64,000 bases of DNA, from NCBI GenBank assembly GCA_963575745.1, contig CAUYUJ010011214.1:284435-348434 (forward strand), given 5' to 3'. Numbering within the stretch: position 1 is the stretch's first letter; each line of letters begins with the position of its first letter. This DNA is from Prorocentrum cordatum. Taxonomy: Eukaryota; Sar; Dinophyceae; Prorocentrales; Prorocentraceae. Below are positions 10,868 to 22,289 of the stretch, piece by piece. The notes under the pieces are model-generated. The model had not been told where the DNA came from. It saw only the letters and a list, made by a program, of their open reading frames with translations, and made no database searches. The translations under genes and the position numbers were made by a program.

Positions 10868-10872
10868 AACGG
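10868..10872. repeat. Target-site duplication, left copy (AACGG)
   Basis: AACGG immediately before the 5' LTR is repeated exactly at 18163-18167 immediately after the 3' LTR. Five bases is the normal Ty1/copia duplication length. Confidence 0.9.
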
Positions 10873-11070
10873 TGAAGAAATCCCCCTTCGTCGGACTAGC
10901 TGTGGACAGGTAGGTATATGGATGTACTCGTGCAGCATTGCAGGAGCAGAACGGTGTTGCATTGTAGGTCGGTATATGGACGTAGTAGTGCAGCATAGCA
11001 GGAGCAGGGCGGTGTTGCATTGATTCAGTGTTTATCTTCCGCAGCCCCTTTCAGCGAAAAAGCATTTTCA
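10873..11070 (+). repeat. 5' LTR of Copia-1
   Basis: Begins TGAAGAA and ends GCATTTTCA. It contains an internal duplication: the word GCAGCAT(T/A)GCAGGAGCAG followed by GGTGTTGCATTG appears twice, about 60 bases apart. Confidence 0.92.
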
Positions 11071-11082
11071 TGGTAGCGCGAG
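11071..11082 (+). promoter_or_regulatory. Primer-binding site of Copia-1
   Basis: TGGTAGCGCGAG directly abuts the LTR end. The first eight bases equal those of the Copia-2 site (TGGTAGCGGAGC), consistent with priming by the 3' end of an initiator methionine tRNA. The primer assignment is inference from family practice. Confidence 0.75.
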
Positions 11083-11601
11083 TGTAGTCGGCTCGCACAC
11101 GCCCGGCGGCGCGCAATGAATTCCTAGCGTCCGCGACCGCGAGGTCCGCGGGCATCACCGCTGTTCGCTGGGCGGCGCACCTGGACATCGGTTGGCTGCG
11201 GGTAGCTCCGCGCCGAGCCGTGGTCCGGAGAGGGAGGAGCCGGCGGCGGAAACGGGCAGCCCCGCTCCGCGCCCAGTGCTCCTCAAGGCGCGGTCGAAAG
11301 CTGCGGGTAGACCCGCGCCTTCCCGCGAGCAGGCCGGGCACTGCGGCCCGGAAGAGCTTCCGGCGCAGCGCAGGAGGCGGCAGCGCAGGAGGCGATGAAA
11401 GGCTGAGGGTGTTGCGGGATCGCCTGACGACCCGCAAGCCGAACCTGAGGAGGGAAGAAGGGCTTCCTCGAGGTGAAGATCCAGCGGATCTTTCGCCGTA
11501 GGCACGTGTCGCTGGGTGGCGTGCGTTCACAAGCAGAAGGAGGGGGCGCGCGAAGTCCGTCGGAGGCGGCTGGGCAGCCGGAGACGGTCGGGAAGCGCGC
11601 C

Positions 11602-13077
11602 ATGGGCAACCAGGAACCCCAACAGCATCCTTCGGCTGCGGGGAACTCCGCGCTGAGGGGGGCGAAGCAGGAAAGGGGCGAGAGCCGTGGAGCAGCAGTT
11701 GCAACAACTGGCAGCGGAGCTCAGGCAGCTTCGGCAGGAGAGCGCGCAGCTGGCAGACACGGTGAGGGTGCAGCAGCAAACGCTGGAGGCGATCCAGCAG
11801 CGCCCTGGGGCAGGATCAGGAGGGGGCTCCGCAGCAGCAGCAGCAGCGGCGGGAGCACTTTCCAACGAGGTCGTGGAGAGACTCATTCGTGCTCTTGATG
11901 AGCAGACGCGCACCTTCGCTGCCAGGAGCCGGCCAAGCCCGGTTGACAGCAAGGGCGTCGGCAGACCGGCGGTGTTCAACAACGGCGAGGCTCGATTCCC
12001 AGAGTGGGCCAAGAAGACAGAAGACTATCTTCTTGGAGTCGAGCCGGCCTTGGAACAGGCCTTAGAATGGGCGTTCGACCAGGGCGAGGAGATCACAGTA
12101 CAGCAGGTGCTGGAATCCTTCGGGCCAGGGAGCGATCATGTCATAGACGGCGTCGTTGGACTCAACCTGCAAGTCAAGGCGGCCCTGAGCAACCTCACCG
12201 AAGGTGAAGGTTGGACCATCGTTCAGAACGCTACAAGAACGGCGTAGAGGCGTGGAGGCGCCTGCACAGACGCTTCGACTCCCTGACTGGGGGGCGGCGC
12301 AGGAGCCTCTTGCGAGCCGTCCTCGCGCCGACCAGGGTCAAGGCGGGCGAGCTTGGCTCGGCCTTGCAGGCCTGGGAGGAGAGGGTCAGCCGTTGCAGCA
12401 AGAAGTCGTTGAAGCTTGGCGAGCTGGCCATTGCCGGCGACTTCCTGTGCGCAGCGTTGGATGCCCTGGTGCCGGGCGACTCGGAGAAGCGTCTCCACCT
12501 GAACGCATCGCGCTTCAAGATGTGCAGCGACATGGGGCAAAAGGTGTCGACGCACAACGAGACGCGCGCGGGCAAGCTGGTCGAGGTGACGCTGAGGGAC
12601 CGCATGCCGCAGGGAGGAGGTCCAGGTCCAACCCCCATGGACGCGGGCGCCGGATCGCTGGCGAAGGACGGAAAAGGAGAAGGCAAGGGCAGCGCAGGCG
12701 AGGGCGCGAAAGGCAGAGGCAAGGGAAGGCAGCAGCACCAGCCGCAGCAACGCCAGCCGCGGCACGGACAGCAGAAGTTCGAGGGCCACTGCGACAACTG
12801 CGGCAAGTTCGGCCACGAGAAGAAGGACTGCTGGGCGCCCCCGCAGACAGGGGGAGGAAACGGAAAGAGCAAGAAGAGCGGCGAGGGCAGCAGCAGGAAA
12901 AGGGAACGGAGCAGGAGCGCTAGACGAAGGAGGGGGAGAGGAAGAGAAGTAGCCAGAGTGAGAACAGGGAGGATTGGGTATAGGTGCCATCGAGATCGCC
13001 GCCGCGAGCGCGACCGACGGTCCCGAGCATGTCCGTTTCAACCTGGGCAGCGGGGCTGCAGCGACGGCGTGCCCTAG
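11602..13077 (+). pseudogene. gag of Copia-1, frameshifted
   Basis: A plausible ATG at 11602 (MGNQEPQQHP) leads into a frame that must shift near 11685 to join the frame open to 12247. That frame is a Gln/Leu coiled-coil-like start (QLQQLAAELRQL), an Ala run, then ARFPEWAKKTEDYLLG and a helical capsid-like segment. A second shift at 12211-12247 joins the frame ending at 13077, which continues GVEAWRRLHRRFDSLTGGRR, a Gly/Lys/Arg basic stretch and a retroviral zinc knuckle CDNCGKFGHEKKDC (CX2CX4HX4C). In the family this protein coats element RNA and builds the particle. Two frame breaks make this copy unlikely to work unless one break is a programmed shift. Confidence 0.8.
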
Positions 13078-16000
13078 GGGGTGGTTCGCGGGCAGCTCCG
13101 CACCCATTCCCTCCCCCGATCAGTCTGGATGCATAGCGGCATCCAGAGAGCGCGCCCAGGACTACGGAGGTGTCCGTTTGCGCTGCAAGGACGAGAACGA
13201 CGCTCGAAGGTGCGTCACAGGTAGGAGGAGCGACGCGCGCAAGATGTTGGCATCAGCGTCCCAAGTGCGCGAGAAGAGACGCCAGCTGATATGGTTGAGC
13301 GTCGACGGGGGCTACGTGATCCCCAAGGACGGACGCGTCGGGAAGATGCTGCGGAAGGAGCTCGATCGCCTGGCGAGGCGTTTCGGCGACGACTCGCTCC
13401 TGCCAGTGCACCGAGAGAGGGGCGTCTACAACTTCTACGTGAAGTAGAGTGCGCAGAGGAGATCGCGCCGCTTGGCCTGTCGTCGGGTTTCCGGCGGCAG
13501 GGCCGGCGCCCGTCAGGCCGTTGGAGGTTGGGCCGGGCGCGGGCGGCTCCGCCCCGGCCCCGGGCGCGGGTAGCCCCGCTCCGGAACCCCCATCGCCTCG
13601 GAGGGCGTCGGGGGGGAAGCGCCGGATGTGACGATCCGGACAGAGCCTCGAGCGCCAAGTGCGCAAGAGGTGAACGAGCACTACGCCATGGGACGCGCTC
13701 ATGCTGCCAGGCAGCACGCGGCATCGGCGAACAACGCCGAGCCCGGGAGGAGGACCTGGACACAGCTGATCCTGCGGTGTGCTCCGACTACGGCTATTAG
13801 GGCCGACGACGGCAGTGAGGACACAGCATTGCCGATGCTGGTGATATCAGGTCGCCGTGCCAAGGGGTACGCGGCGACGGCAGTGCCCCAGAAGGGAGCA
13901 CACCCGTGCCCAGTGAAGTTCTTCGCGGGCTACTTGAAGGAGCTCGGCGGGAAGAGGTGCGCGAGCCGGTCAGACGGCGAGCGCAGCCTCGTAGATTTGC
14001 AGGCTGTGGCTGACCAGGCGCAGGCAGGAGAGACTGTCATGCAGGGGTCTCCTGTAGGAGACCACGCAGCGAACGATGGGGCTGAGAACGCGGTCAAGGA
14101 GGTGAAACGCATTGTGCGTGTGCAGAAGGAGACGCTCGAGGAGAGGATTGGTGCGCGGCTGCCGCTGCACCGTCCGATTTGGACGTGGCTGCCCCGACAT
14201 GCTGCTGCGTGTCTCAGTAGATGCCGCATCGGCGAGGGCGGGAGGTCCGCCGAACAGAGGCGCACAGGCAGGCGCTGGACGAAGTCGGCATTGGAATTCG
14301 GCGAACGGATTCACGCGAGGCTCGCGCAGGAGGGGCCGCGGAGCGGCATGACTCCTAAAATGATAACTAGAGGGCTGGCGCGTCGGCCACCAGGCGCGGG
14401 CTGGCAGTCTGCCGGCAATGACCGCCAGGGGGGGTTCGCGAGGCAATGCCTGCAACAAGATGACAGCGGAGGAGCGCTGGAAGCCCGCTGGGCTAGACGA
14501 GGTGCGCGGGGCGCCCTGGGAAAAAGAGCCCCCAGATGCGGTTGGCCCCGCTCCAGGGAGGCCCTTGCTGGCAGGCCGGGGGGCTTCCGGGTCGGCAAAT
14601 CCGCCACTACCCCCTCAACCTGTAGCAGGAGGACGAGGAGGGGGAGTAGGGGGAGGCGGAGGAGGAGTGCCAGGGCCCAGGAAGCTCTACGCATTGAAGG
14701 CGGACGTGGAGCGATTCGGAGGGGCACCGTTGCGTCCAGCGCGTCTGAACATCATGCGTGGCCTACCGCCAGGGCGCTCGCACACAGCAGAGTGCTCGCA
14801 GCGGGTGGCCAGCATGATGGGGGGCGACGCGGGCCGGCGCAGGCTGGGCGCGCGCTGGGCGAGACAAGCCCGGGTAGGGGAAAAAGGGGCCTGTGGGGGG
14901 CTCTGCGGCTTCAGCGGCAGGCGCGCCAGCCGCGCCGGCGGCGGCAGCGCAGGCGCCGCCGCCGCCCGGTGAGGGGCGGCCTCGCGGAAGGCCGGCTGCT
15001 GTCGCACCGGGCCAGGGGCTCGACGAGAGGTCGAGGAGCAGGTCGGCTGAACGAGCTGGCCAGAGGACGGCAGACGACGACATGGACATGTCGTTGCCGC
15101 CAGGTGTGCCGGAAGCGGGCAGCAACGCTCTGGCTGTGTCCTCAGGGTCTGATCTCGCTTGTCGCCGGAACGAGGCGGTCCTCTCGGCGGAGGAGCTGGA
15201 GGACATTGCCCATCTGAGCTTGGAGCTGGGAGCCGTAGATGTTCGCGAGTTGCGCCCGCCTCCGCGGAATGTTGCGCTCGCGCGCCGCCTGGGTCTCAGG
15301 CCTGGGGCGAGCGCAGACATGCGGGCCGAGAAACCGAACGGTGGGCACTGGGACTTTACGACGAAGGGCGACCTGAAGGAATGGTCCGACACGCTTGAGC
15401 GCGAGGATCCATTCATCCTCATTGGTTCGCCTCCTTCTACGGCATTCGCAGACTTACAGGGCACATCCCGGCCCAGGTGGGACGCGGGGTCGGTGCTTCT
15501 TGCGCGAGCACCCCCACGACGACAGCAGCTGGGAGACACCGGGCATCTTGGGGCTGCCGGAGCAAGACGCCGCGGAGAGGGTCAGCCATGTGCAAGTGGG
15601 GCGCGAAGCCCCGTGGCCAAGGTGAGCCCCCTTCCGGCGCGCAAGGGTTTATCTGGGTGCGAACCAGATTCATGACCAACATGCCCGAGCTTGCGCCGGA
15701 GCTCAAGAAGGGGTGCCCCGGCGACTGGGGGCCAGAGCAGCATCGCAATGTGTTGCTGACTGGTGGTGTAGCTCGCAAGGCACAAGCGCATCCTCCGATA
15801 CTGGCGCGGTGCGTCCTACGAGCAGTAAAGGAGGCCATGGACAAGGAAGGATCCCTCTCTCGCCAGGCGGAGGCCACGGCCGGCCTGGTGCCGACAGAGC
15901 CCGACACCTACGAGCAGGGCAGATCGCTGTTGGAGGACAGCGAGAGGTACTGGGACGACGTCAACGGAGGTTGGCTGGACCCCGCGATGGTGAGGAAGGC

Positions 16001-17589
16001 TAGGGAGGAGGAGGTAGGATGGCTTCGCCGACAGGAGGTGTACGAGAAAAGGACTCTTAAGGGGTGCCCGGAGGTGACAGGTGCGAAGCCTATCCGTTTG
16101 GTGTGGCTCGACACCAACAAGGGCGACAACGAGCGACCGAACTACCAGTCTCGCATCGTCGTGCGCGAGAAGTAAGGCCAGGAGGTCGAATGGCGCAAGT
16201 TGCCTGCAGCGTTGCTGTTTTCAGCAATGCCGCCTCTGGAGGCAGTGAAGATGCTGGGAGGCTTGATGGTGCAGAACAGGATCAGCGACTGGGGGTAGCC
16301 TCTACGGATGAGATTCTTCGACATATCACGTGCCCATTTTTACGGCCAGGCCGAGAGGGCGGTGTGCGTGGAGCTGCCAGAGGAGGAGCAGGACGGCGTT
16401 CATTGTGCACTGTTGAAGAAGAGCATGTACGGCACCCAGGACGCGTCTGCCATCTGGCAGCGAGACTACACGGCAGTGCTCAAGCAGGACGGGCACGAGT
16501 CAGGGAAGGCGAACCCGGCCCTGTTCTACAAGAAGGTCGACGACCGTCGGTCCTTAGTGCGCGGCGATGACTTCTGCGCCATGGGCGACGACGACGCCCA
16601 GGACCAGATCGAGCACACTCTGCGGAAGAAATACGACTTGAAGGTGACAGGTCGTTTCGCGCTCGGTTCTGGAGAGGAGCAGGAGGTCGTTTTCTTGAAC
16701 AGGATTCTACTTGTCACAGGAAGCCCAGGAGAGGAGCGTTTCGAGGTCGAAGCTGATCCACGGCACGCAGAGATGATAGTTCGCGACATGGGCCTCGAAC
16801 GGGAATCCGCTAAGACACTAGATGTTCCTGGATTGAAGAAGGAGGAGGCCGAGGCGGAGGAGCGGTTAGCCTCGCCCCCGCTCGTCGGTGACGACATCCG
16901 TCTGTGCCGCAGTGCGACCGCGCGTGCGTCGGGCTGACATTGGCGATGCAGTGAAGAATCTAGCTGAGCACATGCAGAGCCCGAAGCCAGTCGACATGGC
17001 ACGGCATAAGTGGTTGGCGAGATACCTGGAAGGAAGGCCTCGGGTAGTACAGGTGCTCCGCAGGGACCAGCACCTCGCCAGGGGTAGTCCTTTGCCCATC
17101 TTGGTCATGGTGGACAGCGACAACGCTGGCGACAAGATCAGCCGACGGCCCACGGCCTACTGTCGGGCAGGTCGTTTTCGTCGGCGGCCAGGTGGTGAAG
17201 CGCGCTTGCAACCTGTTGCAGGTGATAGGACTTTCTTCCGGAGAGAACGAGTACTACGCGATCGGCGTCGGCGCGTGCACCGGATTGGGCACCCAAGGTT
17301 TATTGGAGGACTGGCAGGCCCCCTCGACAGTCAAGGCGGTGTTTCCGCGGCGCGCGGTTTCGCGTCGCGCCGAGGCGTTGGGAAGCTGGAGCACGTTCAG
17401 ACCCGCTACCTGTGGGTGCAGGAGAGGATCGCCATGCAGCACCTGGAGTTGGGCAAGATCGGCACGGCCGAGAACAGGAGCGATCTCCTGACGAAGCCAT
17501 TAGGTCGTAAGGATATCGACGTCCGCATGAAGGGTATCAACCAAGAGTGCAGGGGCGGCAGAGCGGCCAAAAGGTTGCTTCTGGAATAG
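12974..17589 (+). pseudogene. pol of Copia-1: protease, integrase, RT and RNase H, multiply broken
   Basis: Protease is near 13040: the line FNLGSGAAATACP keeps SGAA but has Gly where the catalytic Asp is expected. Integrase lies in the frame from 13628, with SDGERSLVDL, then GAENAVKEVKRIVRV, PIWTWLPRHAAACLSR and FGERIHARL. RT begins at about 15930 (DDVNGGWLDPAMVRKAREEE; LDTNKGDNERPNYQSRIVVRE). It continues in the same frame through two stops (TAA 16173-16175; TAG 16296-16298) to FFDISRAHFYG, KSMYGTQDASAIW and VRGDDFCA. RNase H is in frames from 16888 and 17192 (MVDSDNAGDKISRR; LSSGENEYYAIG), ending with the usual RSDLLTKPLG. The long GC-rich interval between integrase and RT has no recognisable domain. 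Not functional as it stands. Confidence 0.85.
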
Positions 17590-17599
17590 AGGAGCGGCT

Positions 17600-17947
17600 C
17601 GACGCCGAAGCAGCAGGGACGCGGTTAACCCCGCTCTCGGGAAGCAGCAGGGACGCGGGTAGCCCCGGTCTCTCGGGAAGCAGCAGGGCCGCGGGTAGCC
17701 CCGCCCCCTCGGGGAGCAGGTTGCTCTGCTCCTGGCGCCCCCCGGGCAGGGGGGCAGTCTGCGGGGCGCTGCGGGTGGCCCCGCGCGCCCCCGCAAGCTG
17801 GTTGCGGGCAGCCCCGCGCTAGCTATTCTTTTCTGCGCAGTGGTGGTCACGCTGGATCGCCACGGCTCCGCTACCGGTAGTCGTTGGGGGTAGACACATT
17901 TTTTTCGGCTGCTTGCACTGTGGGCCAACCCACAGGGTTCTCTCGCA
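17600..17947 (+). repeat. 3' untranslated region of Copia-1 with tandem hairpin words
   Basis: Repeats of CGGGAAGCAGCAGGG(A/C)CGCGG followed by TAGCCCCG occur at about 17607-17720, and further GCGGG-AGCCCCGC palindromes at about 17768-17820. Each word can fold as a GCGGG/CCCGC hairpin with a TAGC-type loop. Confidence 0.75.
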
Positions 17948-17958
17948 GTGGGGAGGGG
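17948..17958 (+). promoter_or_regulatory. Polypurine tract of Copia-1
   Basis: GTGGGGAGGGG directly before the TGAAGAA start of the 3' LTR; the usual plus-strand primer position in LTR elements. Confidence 0.8.
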
Positions 17959-18162
17959 TGAAGAACCCCCCCCATCCGTCGGACTAGCTGTGGACAGGTC
18001 GGTAGGTAGATGGGTGCAGTAGTGCAGCATAGCAGGAGCAGAGCGGCGTTGCATTGTAGGTAGGTAGGTGGATGTAGTAGCGCAGCATATCAGGAGCAGA
18101 GCGGTGTTGCATTGATTCATTGCTTATCTTCTACAGCCCCTTTCGGCGAAAAAGCATTTTCA
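17959..18162 (+). repeat. 3' LTR of Copia-1
   Basis: Same start and end as the 5' LTR and the same internal duplication, with small indels (204 against 198 bases). Followed by AACGG (18163-18167). Confidence 0.92.
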
Positions 18163-19340
18163 AACGGGGCAGTTTCCACGGTGGAAATGAACCCTTATAT
18201 GATTTTGCAGGGGCCCATGAAGAGGGAGCTCCGGGGGGTATTCCAGCATCGTTGATGAATCTAGGGTTTACAGTGGTCCTCCTCCTTCTCCTCCTCATTC
18301 CTCCTCCCCCCTTTATTCTTCATCATGCCGATGCCACGCGCTTTGTGTAAATCGCTGCAGCTCATCCTCCTCGCGAATGCCCTACGTTTCCGATGCGTCA
18401 TGGATTGCCGTCTCGCCGCGATTCCCCGTCGTCTTGGCGCCCATCCTTCTCTGACAGGAAAGCGCACGCATGCGCGCAGGCGAGGCGTGCGATAGCGCCC
18501 GCGCGCAACGGGAGATAATGTCGTTCAGCCCACTGCACTATGGCCACAAGCGACATGTCAAGCGCGCTGGTGGCCCGGTTCCCCTCAGCAGTGCCAGCGT
18601 TCGGTTGCCAATGTGCATGTGGTGTTATTTCTTTTGCGATATCCGCGCCAACGCGGTCATCCGAGAAGCTGGATTTCTTGCGCGCAAGGCACGCGCGCAC
18701 TTGTCTACCCACTGCTACGCGTTAAGGTTGCATTGTCGCTGCATGTTGCTATTTCTCGTTGGTTGGATGTTGCGCGTTGCCTTGCCGTGTCGCGTTGCTT
18801 CTGCTCGGGGCCGCCGAGGGGCCGTCTTGGGGGCCTGTCGGGTCGTCTTGCGGTCCTGGGGGCTCCTCGGTCTCGCGGAGGGGGGCGGTGGCCTCGTCGG
18901 CCGTCTCGGGGCCCCTTGGAAAGGGCATCCCAAACAGGATGCCCCTCCCGCCTTTCGCTAGATCTGGTCCCAGCGGTGGTCTTTTGGGGTCTGGTCACGC
19001 TGTTGCTTCGTGGCCCAAAATTCGGCATTCGTGGCGGCGACCAGCCTACTGGTCGCCAGCGCGCCCGTCACGGGTGCCCCTGTGCATCTTCTTCGCGAGC
19101 ACGAAGTCCCGCGCTGTGGTGGCGCGGTGAATTCGGCGGTGCAACGTCGTAGTTCGCCTGTTACGTTGCCGTGGCTATTCGTATAGAAGTCAAGGAAGTG
19201 CGTTTAAGTTCATCCCGACACCTGGGCCACGAAGACGTCGCGACGCGCGCGGGGCATGTCTGCGCGCCTGGCGCGGCGCGCTGCGGCGCCTGCGCCGGGG
19301 GGAGAAGTAGCCGGCAATATCTTTTAAACAAAAAACGTTC
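18163..19340. other. No recognisable gene; short GC-rich family patch
   Basis: Overlapping ORFs on both strands lack domains. The stretch at about 18805-18935 resembles the GC-rich family of 75-610 (GGGGCCGTCTTGGGGGCC words). A TCC-rich patch lies at 18272-18310. Confidence 0.5.
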
Positions 19341-19369
19341 ATTTCACAGCAAATTACAGATGGTTGCAC

Positions 19370-19900
19370 CCGCCCAGGCTGAGGCGGAGGCAGAATGGGA
19401 TGACGAGGGCGAGGGGGCGGGCAAGGAAAAGGAGGGGCGGGGGGCGAGGGGTAGGAGGAGGAGGAAGCGGAGGAGGAGGGGGAGCAGCAGCAGTAGGAGC
19501 AGGAGACGGATCATCGGAATGATCGTTCGCTGTGTGGGCCCATTGGAATGCAATCGGGTGGTTTTCAATCGGTTGGCTTGCGATCCATTGGGTTGAGATC
19601 GATTGGGGTGCTATCGGTCGCCTTGCAATATATTCGTTTGATATCGTTTGGGTTGCAATCCGTTGGCCTGCAACCATAATGGGGCGGATGCCCTCCCAGC
19701 CAATCGGCGAGGAGGCCGAGGCGGGGGACAATGAGGAGGATGAGGGCGAGGAGGCGGACGAGCGCAAGGAAGAGGGGGGAGGAACAGGGGCGGGAGAAGG
19801 AGGAGGAGGAAAATCAGGACGATGAGGAGGTGAGCGGCGAGGAAAAGGAGAGGGAGAAGGAGGGGTAGGAGGATCAGTAGAGTGGCGAAAGGGAGGACGA
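19370..19900 (+). repeat. Purine-rich tracts around a short TTGCAATC(G/C)GTTGG repeat
   Basis: GGA-rich tracts at 19380-19505 and 19720-19905 enclose about 130 bases of 10-15-base units related to TTGCAATCGGTTGG and ATCGATTGGG (19540-19675). No coding signal. Confidence 0.75.
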
Positions 19901-20101
19901 CGACCATCAGAGCGATCGCTCGCTGAGGGGACAGGTTGCGTATGTTTACATATTATACATATACATACAGACTAACATGTGCCTGCGTACATATATACTT
20001 ATGCAGGACGAACGATTTTCCTCTTGAGGTGAAAATGGTCACGGGGAGTTCGCGAGACAACGTCGGCGCCGCCGAACGGACGGCGACCTGACGAGCTGTT
20101 T

Positions 20102-20220
20102 GCAGCAACCGGGGTGAGAGGGATGCATGTATTCATGTTGAATGGGACCCGCTCGCGCGGGGCAGCAACCGGGGTGAGAGGGATGTATGTATTCATGTTG
20201 AATGGGACCCGCTCGCGCGG
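20102..20220 (+). repeat. 60-bp tandem duplication
   Basis: Two adjacent copies beginning GCAGCAACCGGGGTGAGAGG and ending GACCCGCTCGCGCGG, spaced exactly 60 bases, with one clear difference (GATGCATG versus GATGTATG). A recent tandem duplication. Confidence 0.95.
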
Positions 20221-20324
20221 GGAGTTGATGGGAGTGCGCGAGACGACGCAGCGCCCATCGTGGAAAGTTGATTACCGAACCCCCCATCCCCCGTATAATA
20301 CTAACGCGGCCAGTTTGCGGGGTC

Positions 20325-20485
20325 CGCGGATCCGATTTCTTCCGGTTCCATGTTTTAATTGAATAATGTAAATTTAAAACAGGGTAGAAATCGGATCCGC
20401 CGTGAAAAATAAGACAGGACACGGATCCAACAAATCCGAAATCGGATCCGCGCGGACGGGAATCGGATCCATTGAAATTCAAACC
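20325..20485 (+). repeat. Clustered AAATCGGATCCG words
   Basis: CGGATCC recurs at least five times within about 150 bases, in both AATCGGATCC and CCGCGGATCCGATT contexts. Spacing is irregular. Function unknown. Confidence 0.7.
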
Positions 20486-20609
20486 AAAACCAACATTTGA
20501 CCCGCGCGAACTTCATTGGATCCGACGGCGGGTAACTCACACGCGTCTGCTTAAGACTTCAAACCTTCGCTCCGGGCCCAAGAGGAAAAACTTTCGTCCT
20601 GGGGATGTA

Positions 20610-20632
20610 TGTGTATATATATATATATATCA
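20610..20632. repeat. TA dinucleotide microsatellite
   Basis: Short GTATATATAT run. Confidence 0.85.
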
Positions 20633-20839
20633 GATTCCCCATCGCCCGAATTCTTTCTTCATGGGGTGGGTCCGATACTTGTTGGTTTGTGATGGTGCGA
20701 AATTGCATCCAGGGTGGACAATGGGGAGGAATCGCATATAAACTGCGCATCCCTGGGGCGGGCGGAGAATCCAGGGCGGGAGATTTTAATTCCGCTTCAG
20801 GAAAAAAGGAGAGAGACAATCTAGCGCGCGACCAAAGAG

Positions 20840-21720
20840 CGCGCCGGAGGCGCAAAAACATATCGTGCAACCTACGCGCTGCAATCTACGTGGTGCACTG
20901 TATGTCGTGCAATTCGCGTGCCAACTGCTCGCGCAATCAACCCACCCACCCACCCGCAACCTGGTTTGCAAAACCCATGCGGGAACGAGCGTGATGAGTG
21001 CTGGGTGTTGGCTGGTGCATGTCTGCGTCCGCGCTAGCCCGCGCACGCTCGCGCGCGCAGCGGCCAGCTAGCTTGGCGCGACCGACGCGAACGCCCTGGC
21101 GCTGACCGCTCGGCACATCCCAGCCGGCACTTCAATGCGAGTCGGCGACTTGGGCGGGCGCGGTACCATGGCAACGTCGACAACGGCATACACGATGATG
21201 ATAGTAGCCATGCAGGCGACGATGCTGACAGCGACGGCGGGGCAGCCAATACGGCGCCGATATTGATCACGCCGACGACGATGACGGCGTCTCTGCGTCG
21301 GTGATGTCGGTGATGAAGGTTTCAGAAGGAGTTCGAAATGCGCGCGCGGCAGACGCGCTAAAGTGGCTCACGTGGTATTATTTGACACGGATCGGGCCTC
21401 TCCAGCACGCGCGCAAGGGCGTCCGAACGATTCGGATGACGCATGGTCTTCTTAAGAATTCGCAAGAGCGCGCGCACGCTTTTGTTGAACATGTGTGTTG
21501 CGGAACCATATGTTGTTGTAAGCTGTTCGGACGTTCGATTTAAAATCCTTCCGAAGCCGAGCGTTTTTGAAAGAATCCGGCATGCGCGCGACGACGCGTG
21601 CTTGCGCATTTCGTCACTTGTTTTGTCAGGGATTGTTTAATCTTATGATTGTTGATAAACGAGTGCGCGCGCATAATTTGTTTCGCAAGGGAACTGAAGG
21701 GGGACCGATATCGGCTTGGC
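20840..21720 (-). repeat. Inverted dispersed copy of the 54-61 kb array unit
   Basis: In reverse orientation this contains the same landmarks as the array: the GCAAACCAGGTTGCGGGTGG box (about 20940-20970), the GCATGTCTGCG...CGCGCGCAGCGGCCAG box (21020-21070), the ACTTCAATGCGAGTCGGCGA box (near 21130), and the GCGCGCAAGGGCGTCCGAAC and CGCGCGACGACGCGTG boxes (21410-21600). No coding function recognised. Confidence 0.85.
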
Positions 21721-21844
21721 TGGGATAGTATGAATGCACAGGTAGGATGGGCAGTGGGTCAGAGCCATATGTGTTTGCATCGGTTCCAGGGGTATCGATC
21801 GGTCCGGAAATGCGACTCACAATGGTGCGTTTGGCCGATGCTAT

Positions 21845-22205
21845 TTCAAATGCCTCTGTCATGGGGGTCGAATGCCGAATGTTGTGCGCATGTTTCTATC
21901 ACTTGCCCTTCTTCTGTGGCTAGAATCTTCGATGTTTCACGTATGCTCCTATTGTTTTTTTTGGGGGGGGTCGAATGCCATTGCTTTACGCATGTTCAAA
22001 TCAATTGCCCCTCTCTTGTGGCTCGACTCCTAGTTGTGCCCACGTTTGCTCCTATATATTGACTCATTTTCCTGGGGCTCGAATGCAGTGTGTTTTACCT
22101 ATGCTCCTATCGATTGCCATTTGACTGTGGCTCGAATCCTATGAGTGTTACGTCTGTTCTTACATATTGCCACATTCATGGGACCCGAATGCTATGTTTC
22201 CTGGT
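21845..22205 (+). repeat. Degenerate tandem repeat of about 110-120 bases
   Basis: Three to four units, each starting near TCGAATGCC or CCCGAATGC, followed by TT(T/G)ACGCATGTT-like, TTGCC-TTCT and TGTGGCTCGAATCC words and ending ATGCTCCTAT. Units begin near 21868, 21970, 22078 and 22185. Confidence 0.7.
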
Positions 22206-22289
22206 CGAGTTTCGCTGGAGGGTTCTAATACTGCTCGATGGTTTCCTCGCACCAGAATCTTCTCAGGGGGGCCGAAGAGATGCGTCCCG

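Larger units (their letters stand above)
10873..18162 (+). mobile_element. Copia-1: full-length but decayed Ty1/copia LTR retrotransposon
   Basis: A 7.29-kb element with LTRs at both ends (10873-11070 and 17959-18162), a primer-binding site directly after the 5' LTR, a purine tract (17948-17958) directly before the 3' LTR and a 5-bp AACGG duplication. The internal order is gag with zinc knuckle, protease, integrase, reverse transcriptase, RNase H, the Ty1/copia order. The coding region is GC rich and broken by frameshifts and stops. The LTRs differ at roughly 20-25 positions plus indels by eye, so it is an old insertion. GC-rich hairpin words of the form GCGGGTAGCCCCGC recur in its untranslated and broken regions. 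Confidence 0.93.

Noticed and set aside
20325-20485. Clustered CGGATCCG words as a cloning-site or vector contaminant
   Set aside because: Irregularly spaced, embedded in diverged genomic-looking sequence, with no vector sequence nearby.
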